64,000 bases of DNA from Thalassolituus sp. (GTDB lineage Bacteria; Pseudomonadota; Gammaproteobacteria; Pseudomonadales; Oceanobacteraceae): NCBI GenBank assembly GCA_006212115.1, contig PDUK01000002.1, positions 1-64,000 of the forward strand, in the 5' to 3' direction. Below, in pieces: positions 46,185 through 55,347 of this stretch (positions within the stretch are counted from its first letter, which is position 1; each line of letters opens with the position of its first letter). The notes beneath the pieces are model-generated. The model was not told where the DNA came from, ran no database searches, and saw nothing but the letters and a program-made list of their open reading frames with translations. Made by a program: the position numbers and the translations under genes.

Positions 46185-47627
46185 TCAACAAGTGTAGGAT
46201 ATTTCTTCCAGCGTTTCGGTATCGAGATAAGTAAGTACCGAAGTATTGAAGTTCAGATCAACAAATACCTCGCAATAATACTCACCATGTCGCCATGCCA
46301 TGTGCACACTGCTGTCGTTGCTTGAATGCAGTTCAAAGTGACCGTCAAACGCTGGGTAGTTGGAGCGGAACTCCATTAACGTAAACAGACGCTTAACCAC
46401 TGGGGAAGACAACGATTCTTTGGCTTCATCCAGACTGTAATAATGTCGGTTAATATCTCGCAGCTCACCGGTTTCAGCCATCAGGTCTTCATCGTTCACT
46501 CCTGCCAGCAATCCAACGTAATACACCTGCGGAATACCCGGTGTAAAAAACTGAATCGCGCGAGCAGCAATGTAAGCATCATCATTCTGCATCAAGGCAT
46601 CGTAAAAGGTGCAGGTGATCTGATAAATCGCCCCAACGCTATGAATGTTAGCTGCAGACTTACGCATAATTGGATCGGCACTGCGCTGCTGTAAGTTATC
46701 AATCAAGGCTTTAATTCGTTCGTCAGGCAGGACACCCTCAACATCCGGAATGCATATACCATCGTGAGTATCCAGCACGGTGACCATGTTGCGTGGGCAC
46801 ATACGTAGCCAATGTTTCAGATACACGCTGTTCGCATCCAATAGAGAAAACAGGACCAGCGGAGGCAAGGCGAACCCATACGGGTGCATATCACGGCGAC
46901 TGATGGCGTATTGATAACTGCTGTGGTCGTGGACCTCAGGCAAGCAACGCGCCCCGTGCTTTTGTGCGACGGAATTCACCCAGTCGAGATTACGGTAAAC
47001 ATCGGGCTCCACCAGAAAACAACTGCTGCCAACCCGTTTGGTGGTATAACCAAATGCATCGAGACGAAATAATTTAACGCCTTTAGATGCGAGAAAGGCA
47101 ATGTACTCTTCCATCAGCTCGTAGGTCGCATCGGACTCGTAATTCAGATCAATCTGTTGCTCGGTGAACGTACACCAGACGCGCTCTTTTGAACCATCGG
47201 CGAAGGTAATCTCGCGAAACGGCTCTTTTTCTTTACGGATATGAATCTTCGCCATGTCGTCGGGGGAGAACTCGCCCATTTTATCGACGCGTACAAACAG
47301 ATCTGCGTATTTCGACTGGTCTTTATGCTGAAGGAAGTCTTTGAACTCCTCAGACTCGTCAGAGATGTGATTTACAGTCAGGTCAGCGCACACATCGAAC
47401 TGGGCAGCAATGCGCTCTATATCGGCCCAGTTACCATACGCAGAGTCGACTTCCTTGTGTGTCAGCGGTGAAAATCCGGCGTCGGCGTTCGACGGGTAAA
47501 AAGGCAGAATGTGAACGCCACCCACAGCGGTGTCGAGGTACTGCTCCATAAAGCCCGCAAGGTCTTTGAGGTCTTTACCGATCCGGTCGGGATAAGCGAT
47601 AAGTTGTACTGCGTTTCTCAGTGACAT
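46185..47627 (-). CDS. GH13_18 phosphorylase, likely glucosylglycerol phosphorylase
   Basis: Sucrose-phosphorylase-family enzyme. It keeps the family catalytic set: nucleophile D190 (LFRLDAFGYTTK), acid/base E231 (CLPEVHDHSS) and transition-state aspartate D289 (LDTHDGICIPD); VNHISDESEEF near residue 85 is also typical. Members of this subfamily include sucrose, sucrose-6-phosphate, glucosylglycerate and 2-O-alpha-glucosylglycerol phosphorylases; the last is known from Marinobacter adhaerens. Presence with ggpPS favours glucosylglycerol. 480 residues; strong GAGGAGGG site. First gene of the three-gene operon. Confidence 0.8.
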   Translation of the reverse strand: MSLRNAVQLIAYPDRIGKDLKDLAGFMEQYLDTAVGGVHILPFYPSNADAGFSPLTHKEVDSAYGNWADIERIAAQFDVCADLTVNHISDESEEFKDFLQHKDQSKYADLFVRVDKMGEFSPDDMAKIHIRKEKEPFREITFADGSKERVWCTFTEQQIDLNYESDATYELMEEYIAFLASKGVKLFRLDAFGYTTKRVGSSCFLVEPDVYRNLDWVNSVAQKHGARCLPEVHDHSSYQYAISRRDMHPYGFALPPLVLFSLLDANSVYLKHWLRMCPRNMVTVLDTHDGICIPDVEGVLPDERIKALIDNLQQRSADPIMRKSAANIHSVGAIYQITCTFYDALMQNDDAYIAARAIQFFTPGIPQVYYVGLLAGVNDEDLMAETGELRDINRHYYSLDEAKESLSSPVVKRLFTLMEFRSNYPAFDGHFELHSSNDSSVHMAWRHGEYYCEVFVDLNFNTSVLTYLDTETLEEISYTC

Positions 47628-48059
47628 AGTGCCCTCCTCTGTTATTACCCTAACGCAAACCCATGACGATTCACTTTTACGACTGGTATGGGCTCGACGT
47701 TCTGGTCATTCTGTGATGGTCGAGGACACAAAAGGTTCATGCTTTTTCCTGAACCAAGCCAGCACCCATGCGGGTATATCGGTTGTGGTATGGGAGGGGG
47801 TGAGCTGCGCTATCCAATTGACCTGCAAGGGATTTTCGGGTATTTTCGCGCCCAACGAAAAAGGCAAATGTTATGTAGAGTCAGTTGCGTATGGCACTGG
47901 CCAAGATCTGATTGACAGGTCTTCTATCTTCATACAGACGGGCAGTGGCACACATGAACTTCATAGTCTCACTGCTCAGAGGTCTGCATCTGAGGACACC
48001 CCTTGACCCCGGACTTCTGCCTGCACTGAAAGAGTTTCTGAATTAAAGGCGATTCCCTA
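47628..48059. other. Divergent spacer between the phosphorylase gene and mqo
   Basis: About 430 bases. A 125-codon plus-strand frame (47629-48006) starts right at the divergent start codon but has no domain character and I do not accept it. Visible signals are an inverted repeat GGTTCA/TGAACC (47734-47739, 47750-47755) and a TTGACA at 47912-47917 that lacks a good -10. It should hold promoters for both directions. Confidence 0.5.
47734..47755. promoter_or_regulatory. Short inverted repeat upstream of the glucosylglycerol operon
   Basis: GGTTCA (47734-47739), 10 bases, TGAACC (47750-47755), about 110 bases upstream of the phosphorylase start. The arm length is short, so this is only a candidate regulator site. 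Confidence 0.25.
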
Positions 48060-49541
48060 ATGACGACAGAAAAGGTCGATGTACTGCTCGTAGGCGGCGG
48101 TGCGATGAGTGCAACCCTGGGTACACTTCTGAACAGATTGGACCCATCCCTGAAAATTACACTGGTTGAGCGCCTCGACCATGTCGCTCACGAGAGCACC
48201 GACGGCTGGAACAACGCCGGTACCGGCCACGCTGGCTACTGCGAACTGAACTACACGCCGCAAACCGCAGATGGTGACGTAGAGATTGATCGCGCTCTGT
48301 CTATCAATGCGAACTTCGAAATTTCTCTCCAGCTCTGGAGTTACCTGGTCCGTCAGGGTGGCTTGCCGGAACCAGAGAACTTTATCAATACGACACCGCA
48401 TATGAGCTTTGTATGGGGTGAGGACAACGTCGCTTTCCTGCGTCGTCGTCATGAAAAGCTGAGTGCCCACCATCTTTTCAAAGAGATGGAATACTCAGAA
48501 GATCCAGCGGTTCTCAATGAGTGGATGCCACTCGTTATGGAAGGCCGTGATCCTGATGAGAAAGTGGCAGCGACCCGCATCCCTCACGGTACCGATGTCG
48601 ACTTCGGCTCCCTCGCTCGCAACATGGTGAAGAGCCTGCAGGAGAGTGACAACTTCAACCTGCTGCTCAGTCACGAAGTGAATGACTTTGACCATGCCAA
48701 AGACGGCAGCTGGCACGTGCGAGTAAAAGATCGTACCTCTGGTAAGTCCAAGACCATCCATGCTGACTTTGTCTTCCTTGGTGCCGGTGGTGGAGCACTG
48801 CCTCTGCTGCAGGAGTCCGGAATTGATGAAGCGGATGGCTACGGTGGCTTCCCGGTATCCGGCATGTGGCTGGTGTGCAAAGACCCTGCGATCGTCGCCC
48901 GTCACAGCGCGAAAGTGTACGGTAAAGCTGCTATTGGCGCGCCGCCAATGTCGGTTCCTCACCTTGATACACGAATCATCAACGGCGAACCTGCGCTATT
49001 GTTTGGCCCATTCGCGGGTTTCACCATGAAGTTCCTGAAGTCTGGTTCAAAGCTCGACCTGCTAAAGTCTGTCAGCGTCAGCAATTTGATGCCAATGGTG
49101 GATGTCGGTTTCAACAACATGGACCTGACCAAGTATCTGATCAGCGAAGTACGCCAGTCTCACAAAGAACGTGTCAGCACGCTGCGCGACTACTTCCCGG
49201 ACTGTAAAGCCGACGATTGGACTCTGGCACGCGCCGGTCAGCGTGTTCAGATCATTAAGAAAGATGGTAGTGGCCGCGGCAAACTGGAATTCGGTACCGA
49301 GCTGGTTGCTGCGAAAGATGGCTCGTTGGCGGCGCTGCTTGGTGCCTCTCCCGGTGCCTCTGTTGCTGTACAGGCTATGATTGAAGTTCTGGAGCGCTGC
49401 TTCCCTGAGAAAATGGCAGCAGGCTGGGATAAGCGTCTGAAAGAGATGATTCCATCGTACGGTGAATCACTGAAGACAGATGCGGCTCTTCTTGAGAGTA
49501 TACGTTCAGACGTACTGGACACGCTCAAAATCGGCGAATAA
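48060..49541 (+). CDS. mqo: Malate:quinone oxidoreductase
   Basis: FAD-dependent, membrane-associated enzyme that oxidises malate to oxaloacetate and feeds electrons to the quinone pool. The N-terminal dinucleotide motif VDVLLVGGGAMSATLGTLLN and the Mqo segment ERLDHVAHESTDGWNNAGTG are intact, as are GHAGYCELNYTP and NTTPHMSFVWGE. 493 residues. Oxaloacetate production pairs metabolically with the oad genes 2 kb away. Confidence 0.96.
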   Translation: MTTEKVDVLLVGGGAMSATLGTLLNRLDPSLKITLVERLDHVAHESTDGWNNAGTGHAGYCELNYTPQTADGDVEIDRALSINANFEISLQLWSYLVRQGGLPEPENFINTTPHMSFVWGEDNVAFLRRRHEKLSAHHLFKEMEYSEDPAVLNEWMPLVMEGRDPDEKVAATRIPHGTDVDFGSLARNMVKSLQESDNFNLLLSHEVNDFDHAKDGSWHVRVKDRTSGKSKTIHADFVFLGAGGGALPLLQESGIDEADGYGGFPVSGMWLVCKDPAIVARHSAKVYGKAAIGAPPMSVPHLDTRIINGEPALLFGPFAGFTMKFLKSGSKLDLLKSVSVSNLMPMVDVGFNNMDLTKYLISEVRQSHKERVSTLRDYFPDCKADDWTLARAGQRVQIIKKDGSGRGKLEFGTELVAAKDGSLAALLGASPGASVAVQAMIEVLERCFPEKMAAGWDKRLKEMIPSYGESLKTDAALLESIRSDVLDTLKIGE

Positions 49542-49558
49542 CACGTTCGCGGTTAAGC

Positions 49559-49587
49559 AAAAAAACCAGGTACTGCCTGGTTTTTTT
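49559..49587 (+). terminator. Terminator after mqo
   Basis: AAAAACCAGG (49561-49570), loop TACTG, CCTGGTTTTT (49576-49585) with further A and T runs outside. It lies 20 bases after the mqo stop and just before the end of the convergent MgtC-like gene, so it may serve both strands. Confidence 0.92.
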
Positions 49588-49594
49588 ATGCCCG

Positions 49595-50110
49595 CTATTC
49601 CCCGTGTGTAAGCGGCTTTTCTTTCGCCCTATCTGGGTCTGCTCGTCTATCCCTTTCCACCTCAGCCTCTGCCGAGTCCGGAGAAGAATGGGCTTCTTGC
49701 TTAATGACACCGCCAAATTGCAGCACCAGGAAGTTAATCACAGAGAGCGTAATCGCAATCTCATAATGGCTGTAGGCAACAGAAACCCCTATGGCACCCG
49801 TATTCCAGATACTGGCGGCAGTCGCGGTACCGGATACATTACTGCCTTTTTTAAGGATAGCGCCACCGCCGATAAAGCCAATACCTGTGATCAGACCGTA
49901 CATCACCTTCGCTTCTGCAGCTGAACCACTGTATACCTGCATAGCAAGAAGCATGTAGCCGCATGATGCAACGGACACCAATGGAAACGTTCTCAGTCCC
50001 ACTCCTTTGCTGCGCAGTTCGCGATTTACAGCGACAGGAACCGCCAACAGGAACGCAATGCCCAGTCGGATAAAATGATCCAACATCTGAGCCCACTCTA
50101 TCTCTGTCAT
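49595..50110 (-). CDS. MgtC/SapB family membrane protein
   Basis: Small inner-membrane protein with four or five hydrophobic segments and the MgtC core (AVPVAVNRELRSKGVGLRTF near residue 23, GLITGIGFIGGGAILKKG near 73, TAASIWNTGAIGVSVA near 99). The ATG at 50110 has a GGGAGAG site; an in-frame ATG upstream adds 34 residues without family character. 171 residues with a charged C-terminal tail. Family roles include magnesium stress and ATPase modulation; the specific role here is unknown. Confidence 0.85.
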   Translation of the reverse strand: MTEIEWAQMLDHFIRLGIAFLLAVPVAVNRELRSKGVGLRTFPLVSVASCGYMLLAMQVYSGSAAEAKVMYGLITGIGFIGGGAILKKGSNVSGTATAASIWNTGAIGVSVAYSHYEIAITLSVINFLVLQFGGVIKQEAHSSPDSAEAEVERDRRADPDRAKEKPLTHGE

Positions 50111-50210
50111 TGCACTCTCCCTTTGTGGTCGGCGGAATTCGCCAAGTATGAAACCCATACCACTCAGTTCGAACACAAAGCCTGACCACAGTTCCGCTTT
50201 TTCACAAAGC

Positions 50211-50245
50211 AAAAAAAAACGGCACCTTTGCGGTGCCGTTTTTTA
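50211..50245 (-). terminator. Terminator of the oad operon
   Basis: On the minus strand ACGGCACC and GGTGCCGT form an 8-bp stem (50219-50226 with 50232-50239) with a CGCAAA-type loop, followed by a long T-run (A-run at 50211-50219 on plus). It lies 16 bases after the oadB stop. Confidence 0.92.
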
Positions 50246-50260
50246 TTCTGCAGAAGACGA

Positions 50261-51571
50261 TCAGCCGAAGAAGGAGATCATCACACCCGCCGCAACCGCC
50301 GAACCGATTACACCCGCTACGTTCGGGCCCATCGCGTGCATCAGCAGGAAGTTCTGACCGTTGGCTTCCAAACCCACTTTGTTCGACACACGTGCCGCCA
50401 TCGGTACTGCGGATACACCGGCAGAACCAATCAGTGGGTTGATAGGATCCTTCGACAGCGCGTTCATAATCTTCGCCATCAGGACACCCGCCGCGGTACC
50501 AACCATAAAGGCAACCAGACCCAGAACAATAATCGCCAGAGTGCTGCCATTCAGGAAGGCGTCTGAACTCATCTTGTAGCCCACAGACAGACCGAGGAAG
50601 ATAGTCACAACGTTAATCAGTGCATTCTGAGCGGTATCGCTCAGACGCTCTACTACGCCAGACTCTTTCATCAGGTTACCAAAGCAGAACATACCCAGCA
50701 GAGGTGCTGCTGATGGCAGCAGAACCGCAACCAGTACCAGTACCGCAATTGGGAAGACAATCTTCTCGCCCTTAGACACAGTACGCAGCTGGCTCATGGC
50801 GATCTGACGCTCAGACTCAGTCGTCAGAGCCTTCATAATTGGTGGCTGAATCAGCGGTACCAAAGCCATGTAGGAATAGGCTGCAACGGCAATCGCACCC
50901 AGCAGTTCAGGCGCAAGCTTCGATGCAATAAAGATCGAGGTCGGACCGTCAGCACCACCGATAATACCAATCGCTGCCGCCTGCTGAACGGTGAAGTCCA
51001 TCAGACCAGCATCAGTCAGCAGAACCGCACCCGCAACTGTACCGAAAATACCAAACTGAGCAGCGGCGCCCAGCAGCAGAGTTTTCGGGTTAGCCAGCAG
51101 TGGGCCGAAGTCAGTCATGGCGCCTACACCCATGAAGATCAGCAGCGGTGCAACACCACTGGCAATCGTCATGCTGTAGAAAACGTACAGCATGCCACTG
51201 TCGTATCCGAGGGCAGAACCCAGTGCGACGGCTTTCTTGTAAACAAGACCCTGCACTTCGTAGACTTCTTTATAAGCCGCAAAGACTTCTTGCATACTGG
51301 CATTGGCTGCCAGACCAAAAAGCTGAGCGAATTCACGGAGAACGTTAGCGTCTCCAGAGCGAATCGCCGCTTCCGCTGCCGACCAGCCCATACCCGCGCT
51401 CGGGATATTTACCATCAGCGTACCGACAGCAATAGGCAGGAGAAGCAGTGGTTCAAAGCCTTTTTTGATGGCCAGGTACAACATACCGAAGGCCACCAAC
51501 ATCATGAACGCCTGGCCCGGCTCGATGTGAGCGATACCAGTGTCATTCCATAGTCGGAGTAAACTTTCCAT
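50261..51571 (-). CDS. oadB: Oxaloacetate decarboxylase beta subunit
   Basis: Integral membrane subunit that couples decarboxylation of carboxybiotin to Na+ export. Multiple hydrophobic segments, the [20 protein letters not shown] segment near residue 205 and [18 protein letters not shown] near residue 335 match OadB. 436 residues. Third gene of oadG-oadA-oadB. Confidence 0.95.
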   Translation of the reverse strand: MESLLRLWNDTGIAHIEPGQAFMMLVAFGMLYLAIKKGFEPLLLLPIAVGTLMVNIPSAGMGWSAAEAAIRSGDANVLREFAQLFGLAANASMQEVFAAYKEVYEVQGLVYKKAVALGSALGYDSGMLYVFYSMTIASGVAPLLIFMGVGAMTDFGPLLANPKTLLLGAAAQFGIFGTVAGAVLLTDAGLMDFTVQQAAAIGIIGGADGPTSIFIASKLAPELLGAIAVAAYSYMALVPLIQPPIMKALTTESERQIAMSQLRTVSKGEKIVFPIAVLVLVAVLLPSAAPLLGMFCFGNLMKESGVVERLSDTAQNALINVVTIFLGLSVGYKMSSDAFLNGSTLAIIVLGLVAFMVGTAAGVLMAKIMNALSKDPINPLIGSAGVSAVPMAARVSNKVGLEANGQNFLLMHAMGPNVAGVIGSAVAAGVMISFFG

Positions 51572-51584
51572 CAGTCAGCCCCCA

Positions 51585-53357
51585 TTAACCCAGCGTGTAG
51601 AGGGTATCACCCACTTTCACAGCAGCGCCTTCCGCAGCTGTCACACTGCCAACGGTTCCTGCACGAGGTGCGCGGACTTCTGTTTCCATCTTCATGGCTT
51701 CCAGAATGATTACCACGTCGCCTTCGTTCACAGCCTGACCTGGCTGAACCAGAACTTTCCAGACGTTACCTGCCAGTGGCGCAGTAATTGGATCACCACC
51801 GCCAGCAGCAACAGGCGCTGCTGCAGCGTTGCCAGAGTCGCCACCGAATGACATAGGCGCACCATTCACTGGAGCCAGTTCAGTCACGTCACCGCCGTCA
51901 TCAACCTTAACCACGTACTCGTTGCCATCAACGGTGACCGTGAAGGTGTCTTCGTCAGCGCCTTTTGGAGCTGGCTCGAAGGCATCTGGGTTGTTGCGAT
52001 TTTCGAGGAACTTAGGAGCGATCTGCGGGAACATAGCGTAGGTCAGAGCGTCATCGATCTTGTCAGCAGACAGTGCGATGCCTTTCTCTGAAGCCAGCTT
52101 CTCAACGTCAGCAATCACTTTGTCGAGTTCGTTCTCGATCAGGTCTGCAGGACGACAGGTGATGGCTTCTTTACCGTCCAGAACGCGGGCTTGCAGCTCA
52201 GCGTTCATGGCAGCAGGTGCCGCACCGTATTCGCCTTTCAGGATGCCCTGAGTCTCTTTAGAGATAGACTTGTAACGCTCGCCAGTCAGAACGTTCAGTA
52301 CTGCCTGAGTACCTACGATCTGTGAGGTTGGAGTCACCAGCGGGATGTGGCCCAGATCCTCACGAACACGTGGGATCTCTTTCAGAACGTCGTCGAACTT
52401 GTCAGACGCGCCCTGCTCACGCAGCTGGTTTTCCATGTTGGTCAGCATGCCGCCTGGTACCTGAGCAACCAGGATACGGCTGTCTGTGCCGCGCAGTGCG
52501 CCTTCAAACTTGGAGTACTTCTTACGTACTTCACGGAAGTAAGCAGCGATTTCTTCGATCAGCAGCAGATCCAGACCGGTATCACGATCAGTACCCTTCA
52601 GAGCCGCAACGACAGATTCAGTCGCTGTGTGACCGTAAGTCATGGACATTGAAGAGATAGCGGTATCAACACGGTCAATGCCCGCTTCAATCGCTTTCAG
52701 GATGGTCATGTCAGACATGCCAGCCGTAGCGTGCGCGTGCAGTTGAACTTCGAGGTCAGTCTGAGACTTCAGACGAGAAACCAGCTCGTAAGCTTCGTAT
52801 GGAGTCAGGATGCCTGCCATGTCTTTGATGGCGATGGAGTCAGCACCCATGTCTTCGATCTGCTTCGCCAGATCGATCCAGGATTCCAGTGTATGTACCG
52901 GGCTGGTTGTATAAGACAGCGTACCCTGCGCGTGTTTGCCCTGCTTCTTAACAGCTTTCAGAGCTGTTTCCAGGTTGCGCGGGTCATTCATTGCGTCAAA
53001 TACGCGGAAAACGTCTACGCCATTGGTTGCAGCACGCTCTACAAACTTCTCTACCACGTCATCAGCATAGTGACGGTAGCCGAGGAGGTTCTGACCACGC
53101 AGCAGCATCTGGTGCTTGGTCTTTGGCATGGCCTTCTTGAATTCACGGATACGATCCCACGGATCTTCACCGAGGAAACGGATACAGGAATCGAATGTCG
53201 CACCGCCCCAGGATTCAAGTGACCAGTAACCTACCTGATCAAGTTTTTCAGCGATTGGGAGCATGTCATCAATACGCATGCGAGTAGCCAGAATAGACTG
53301 GTGTGCGTCACGCAGGACGACGTCGGTGATACCTAATGGTTTTTTGGAATCGGTCAT
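51585..53357 (-). CDS. oadA: Oxaloacetate decarboxylase alpha subunit (biotin protein)
   Basis: Carboxyltransferase that moves CO2 from oxaloacetate to biotin. The N-terminal TIM-barrel domain starts [18 protein letters not shown], contains [14 protein letters not shown] near residue 48 and [11 protein letters not shown] near residue 208; the C-terminal biotinyl domain has the modified lysine in [14 protein letters not shown] near residue 552, after a Gly/Ala-rich linker. 590 residues. It needs biotin, which the bio genes at 16.5-21.5 kb help make. Confidence 0.96.
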   Translation of the reverse strand: MTDSKKPLGITDVVLRDAHQSILATRMRIDDMLPIAEKLDQVGYWSLESWGGATFDSCIRFLGEDPWDRIREFKKAMPKTKHQMLLRGQNLLGYRHYADDVVEKFVERAATNGVDVFRVFDAMNDPRNLETALKAVKKQGKHAQGTLSYTTSPVHTLESWIDLAKQIEDMGADSIAIKDMAGILTPYEAYELVSRLKSQTDLEVQLHAHATAGMSDMTILKAIEAGIDRVDTAISSMSMTYGHTATESVVAALKGTDRDTGLDLLLIEEIAAYFREVRKKYSKFEGALRGTDSRILVAQVPGGMLTNMENQLREQGASDKFDDVLKEIPRVREDLGHIPLVTPTSQIVGTQAVLNVLTGERYKSISKETQGILKGEYGAAPAAMNAELQARVLDGKEAITCRPADLIENELDKVIADVEKLASEKGIALSADKIDDALTYAMFPQIAPKFLENRNNPDAFEPAPKGADEDTFTVTVDGNEYVVKVDDGGDVTELAPVNGAPMSFGGDSGNAAAAPVAAGGGDPITAPLAGNVWKVLVQPGQAVNEGDVVIILEAMKMETEVRAPRAGTVGSVTAAEGAAVKVGDTLYTLG

Positions 53358-53419
53358 GGGTTATGGCCTTTTCTTCCGTAGACGTTTTTAATTAACGTTA
53401 GTTCTTCTTATATCGCACC

Positions 53420-53668
53420 TTACTTTTGGCGGGCACGATGCTCTTTTACTGCCGCAGATAATACCTTTAACAACTGCGGATCCACCCCTGTGGTCTGTGG
53501 CGCTGGGGCTGGTGTAGCCGCTGGCACTTCTACCTCAGGAGCAAGTTTGTTCACAATTCTGGACATGGCACCGGTTACGAACACCAGCATTGTCAAAAAG
53601 ACAAAGACGACGCCCATACCGAAAATCATCAACTCCACGCCTTGTGATACGACGCTTGGCTCAGCCAT
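53420..53668 (-). CDS. oadG: Oxaloacetate decarboxylase gamma subunit
   Basis: Small subunit that assembles OadA with OadB. One N-terminal membrane segment (GVELMIFGMGVVFVFLTMLV, about residues 9-30), a Pro/Ala linker and a short basic C-terminus, as in OadG. The ATG at 53668 has a GAGGAG site; an earlier in-frame codon at 53725 would add 19 residues. 82 residues, first gene of the operon. Confidence 0.9.
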   Translation of the reverse strand: MAEPSVVSQGVELMIFGMGVVFVFLTMLVFVTGAMSRIVNKLAPEVEVPAATPAPAPQTTGVDPQLLKVLSAAVKEHRARQK

Positions 53669-53908
53669 GCAACGCTCCTCTGATTGGTCTGTGTGGATCT
53701 TTCCGTTTCCATCTGCCGGACGCAATGCGCCCTACCTATGGTTCCGGCAAGCTGCGGTAGAGTACTGAACTTACACAACTAACGCAACGGCCTAAAGCGG
53801 CCACTCAAAGCCGCGTCAAACCTGTCCGACATAACGACAAATAGCGCCTGCGCAAGCCTTTCACGTATACTCGTCGCCCAGTCAATTCCTCCTTGTTTAC
53901 GGCGAAAT

Positions 53909-54916
53909 ATGTTTACCGGCGACCTTCCCTTCCAGGCTGTTCATAACTCAGGCGAGATGCCATACATTGCGTTGGCGCCGATGGAAGGCCTTATGGACGG
54001 GACATTTCGTGAGTTACTGACAGCGGTAGGCGGAATCGATCACTGCGTCACCGAATTTATACGGGTCACACAGCAGGTCTTCCCAGAGAAGGTGTTCTAT
54101 CGTCTGTGTCCCGAACTGCATAACGGTGGACGCACACTCGCGGGCACCCCTGTACATGTTCAACTGCTGGGTAGTGATCCAGAGTTCATGGCTGCCAATG
54201 CCGCCAAAGCCGCGAGCCTTGGGGCCTCAGCAATCGACATGAATTTTGGGTGTCCTGCGAAAACGGTGAATCGGAGTCAAGGCGGTGCAGTGTTGCTTCA
54301 GTACCCGGATCTGCTTCACCGCATCGCCACAGAAGTCCGCAAAGCCGTTCCGGCGCATATTCCTGTCAGCGCCAAAATGCGGCTGGGTTTTAAAGACAAA
54401 ACGCTGGCACTAGAAAACGCAGCTGCTTTGGCGAACGGCGGCATTCAATGGCTAACCGTCCACGCCAGAACCAAAACAGAGGGATATCGCCCGCCTGCCT
54501 ACTGGAGCTGGATCGCCGAAATCAAGAAAGTCGTTGATATCCCTGTGCTCGCCAACGGTGAAATCTGGACACCAGAGCAGGCGATTCAATGCCAACAAGA
54601 GAGCCATTCAGATTTACTGATGATTGGCCGGGGACTGGTGGCTACGCCTGATCTTGGGCACATCATCAAAGACCCCGACTACCAACCGATGAGTTGGCTA
54701 CAGCACCTAAGCCTGCTAGAGAAACTATCCGAATCTTTGCAGGACCTCACCGATAAGCAACTCACGGACCGATTAAAGCAGTGGCTGCATTACTTCTCGA
54801 TGCACTCGCCGATCATCAAGGAAGTCTTCGATCAGGTAAAAAGAGAAAAAGACCGCGCGACATTTTTCGGCGCTCTGGATCGGGCTAAGGTCAGCCTATC
54901 TGTGGAACATACTTGA
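53909..54916 (+). CDS. dusC: tRNA-dihydrouridine synthase (DusC type)
   Basis: FMN enzyme that reduces uridines in tRNA. The FMN segment IALAPMEGLMDGTFRELL, catalytic cysteine motif IDMNFGCPAKTVNRSQGGA near residue 110, and LTVHARTKTEGYRPP near residue 190 are clear; EGLMDGTFR and the short C-terminal helical domain point to DusC rather than DusA or DusB. The start could be the ATG at 53957, which gives a more usual N-terminus. 335 residues as listed. Confidence 0.9.
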   Translation: MFTGDLPFQAVHNSGEMPYIALAPMEGLMDGTFRELLTAVGGIDHCVTEFIRVTQQVFPEKVFYRLCPELHNGGRTLAGTPVHVQLLGSDPEFMAANAAKAASLGASAIDMNFGCPAKTVNRSQGGAVLLQYPDLLHRIATEVRKAVPAHIPVSAKMRLGFKDKTLALENAAALANGGIQWLTVHARTKTEGYRPPAYWSWIAEIKKVVDIPVLANGEIWTPEQAIQCQQESHSDLLMIGRGLVATPDLGHIIKDPDYQPMSWLQHLSLLEKLSESLQDLTDKQLTDRLKQWLHYFSMHSPIIKEVFDQVKREKDRATFFGALDRAKVSLSVEHT

Positions 54917-54951
54917 TAAATAATTCCTATCAGGTGAATCATTTCATTCAA

Positions 54952-54972
54952 ATATGAGAATCACTCTCATAT
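54952..54972. promoter_or_regulatory. Fur-box-like palindrome upstream of the DUF2061 gene
   Basis: ATATGAGA (54952-54959), five bases, TCTCATAT (54965-54972). The centre TGAGAATCACTCTCA matches the TGATAATNATTATCA Fur pattern at about 11 of 14 positions. It lies 50 bases before the DUF2061 start. Confidence 0.45.
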
Positions 54973-55022
54973 CGATAGCATTACCTCATCAAATCGACGC
55001 CATATGACAGAGGTAACACCCG

Positions 55023-55244
55023 ATGACCAAAACAATCAGCTTTGCCGTAATGCACTTCGCTATCGCCTTCAGCGTCGCTTACCTCCTGAGCGGCAGTTTT
55101 GTGATTGGCGGCGCCATCGCGATCGTTGAACCAGCAGTCAACACCGTCGGTTACTACTTCCATGAAAAACTGTGGAATCGCCAAAGCCAGAATCGAGGCC
55201 AGAATCAAAACCAGGATGAGATAACCGTCGGCGTAACGGCCTAA
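55023..55244 (+). CDS. DUF2061 family small membrane protein
   Basis: 73 residues with two hydrophobic segments (about 7-23 and 27-45) and the family pattern KTISFAVMHFAIAFSVAYLL ... SGSFVIGGAIAIVEP ... VGYYFHEKLWNR. A Gln/Asn-rich tail follows. Function unknown. A Fur-like palindrome lies upstream, so iron-dependent expression is possible. Confidence 0.8.
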   Translation: MTKTISFAVMHFAIAFSVAYLLSGSFVIGGAIAIVEPAVNTVGYYFHEKLWNRQSQNRGQNQNQDEITVGVTA

Positions 55245-55248
55245 AAGA

Positions 55249-55265
55249 GTGCCTGTTTCGGGCAC
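55249..55265 (+). terminator. Short hairpin after the DUF2061 gene
   Basis: GTGCC (55249-55253), loop of seven, GGCAC (55261-55265), immediately after the stop codon. No T-run, so weak on its own. Confidence 0.35.
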
Positions 55266-55300
55266 GCTAAAACACCGCCCAACTCTGAATAACTCATACG

Positions 55301-55345
55301 GCCCGCAAAACCAGCAGCTATCTGTTATTCAGAAGCGGGCTTTTT
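55301..55345 (+). terminator. Possible terminator before the convergent cmoB end
   Basis: GCCCGC (55301-55306) and GCGGGC (55335-55340) followed by TTTTT. The loop of 28 bases is long. A competing inverted repeat GAATAAC/GTTATTC overlaps it. Confidence 0.45.
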
Positions 55346-55347
55346 CG

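Noticed and set aside
47629-48006. 125-codon frame in the spacer before mqo
   Set aside because: Starts at the divergent start region, no ribosome binding site, no domain; treated as spacer.
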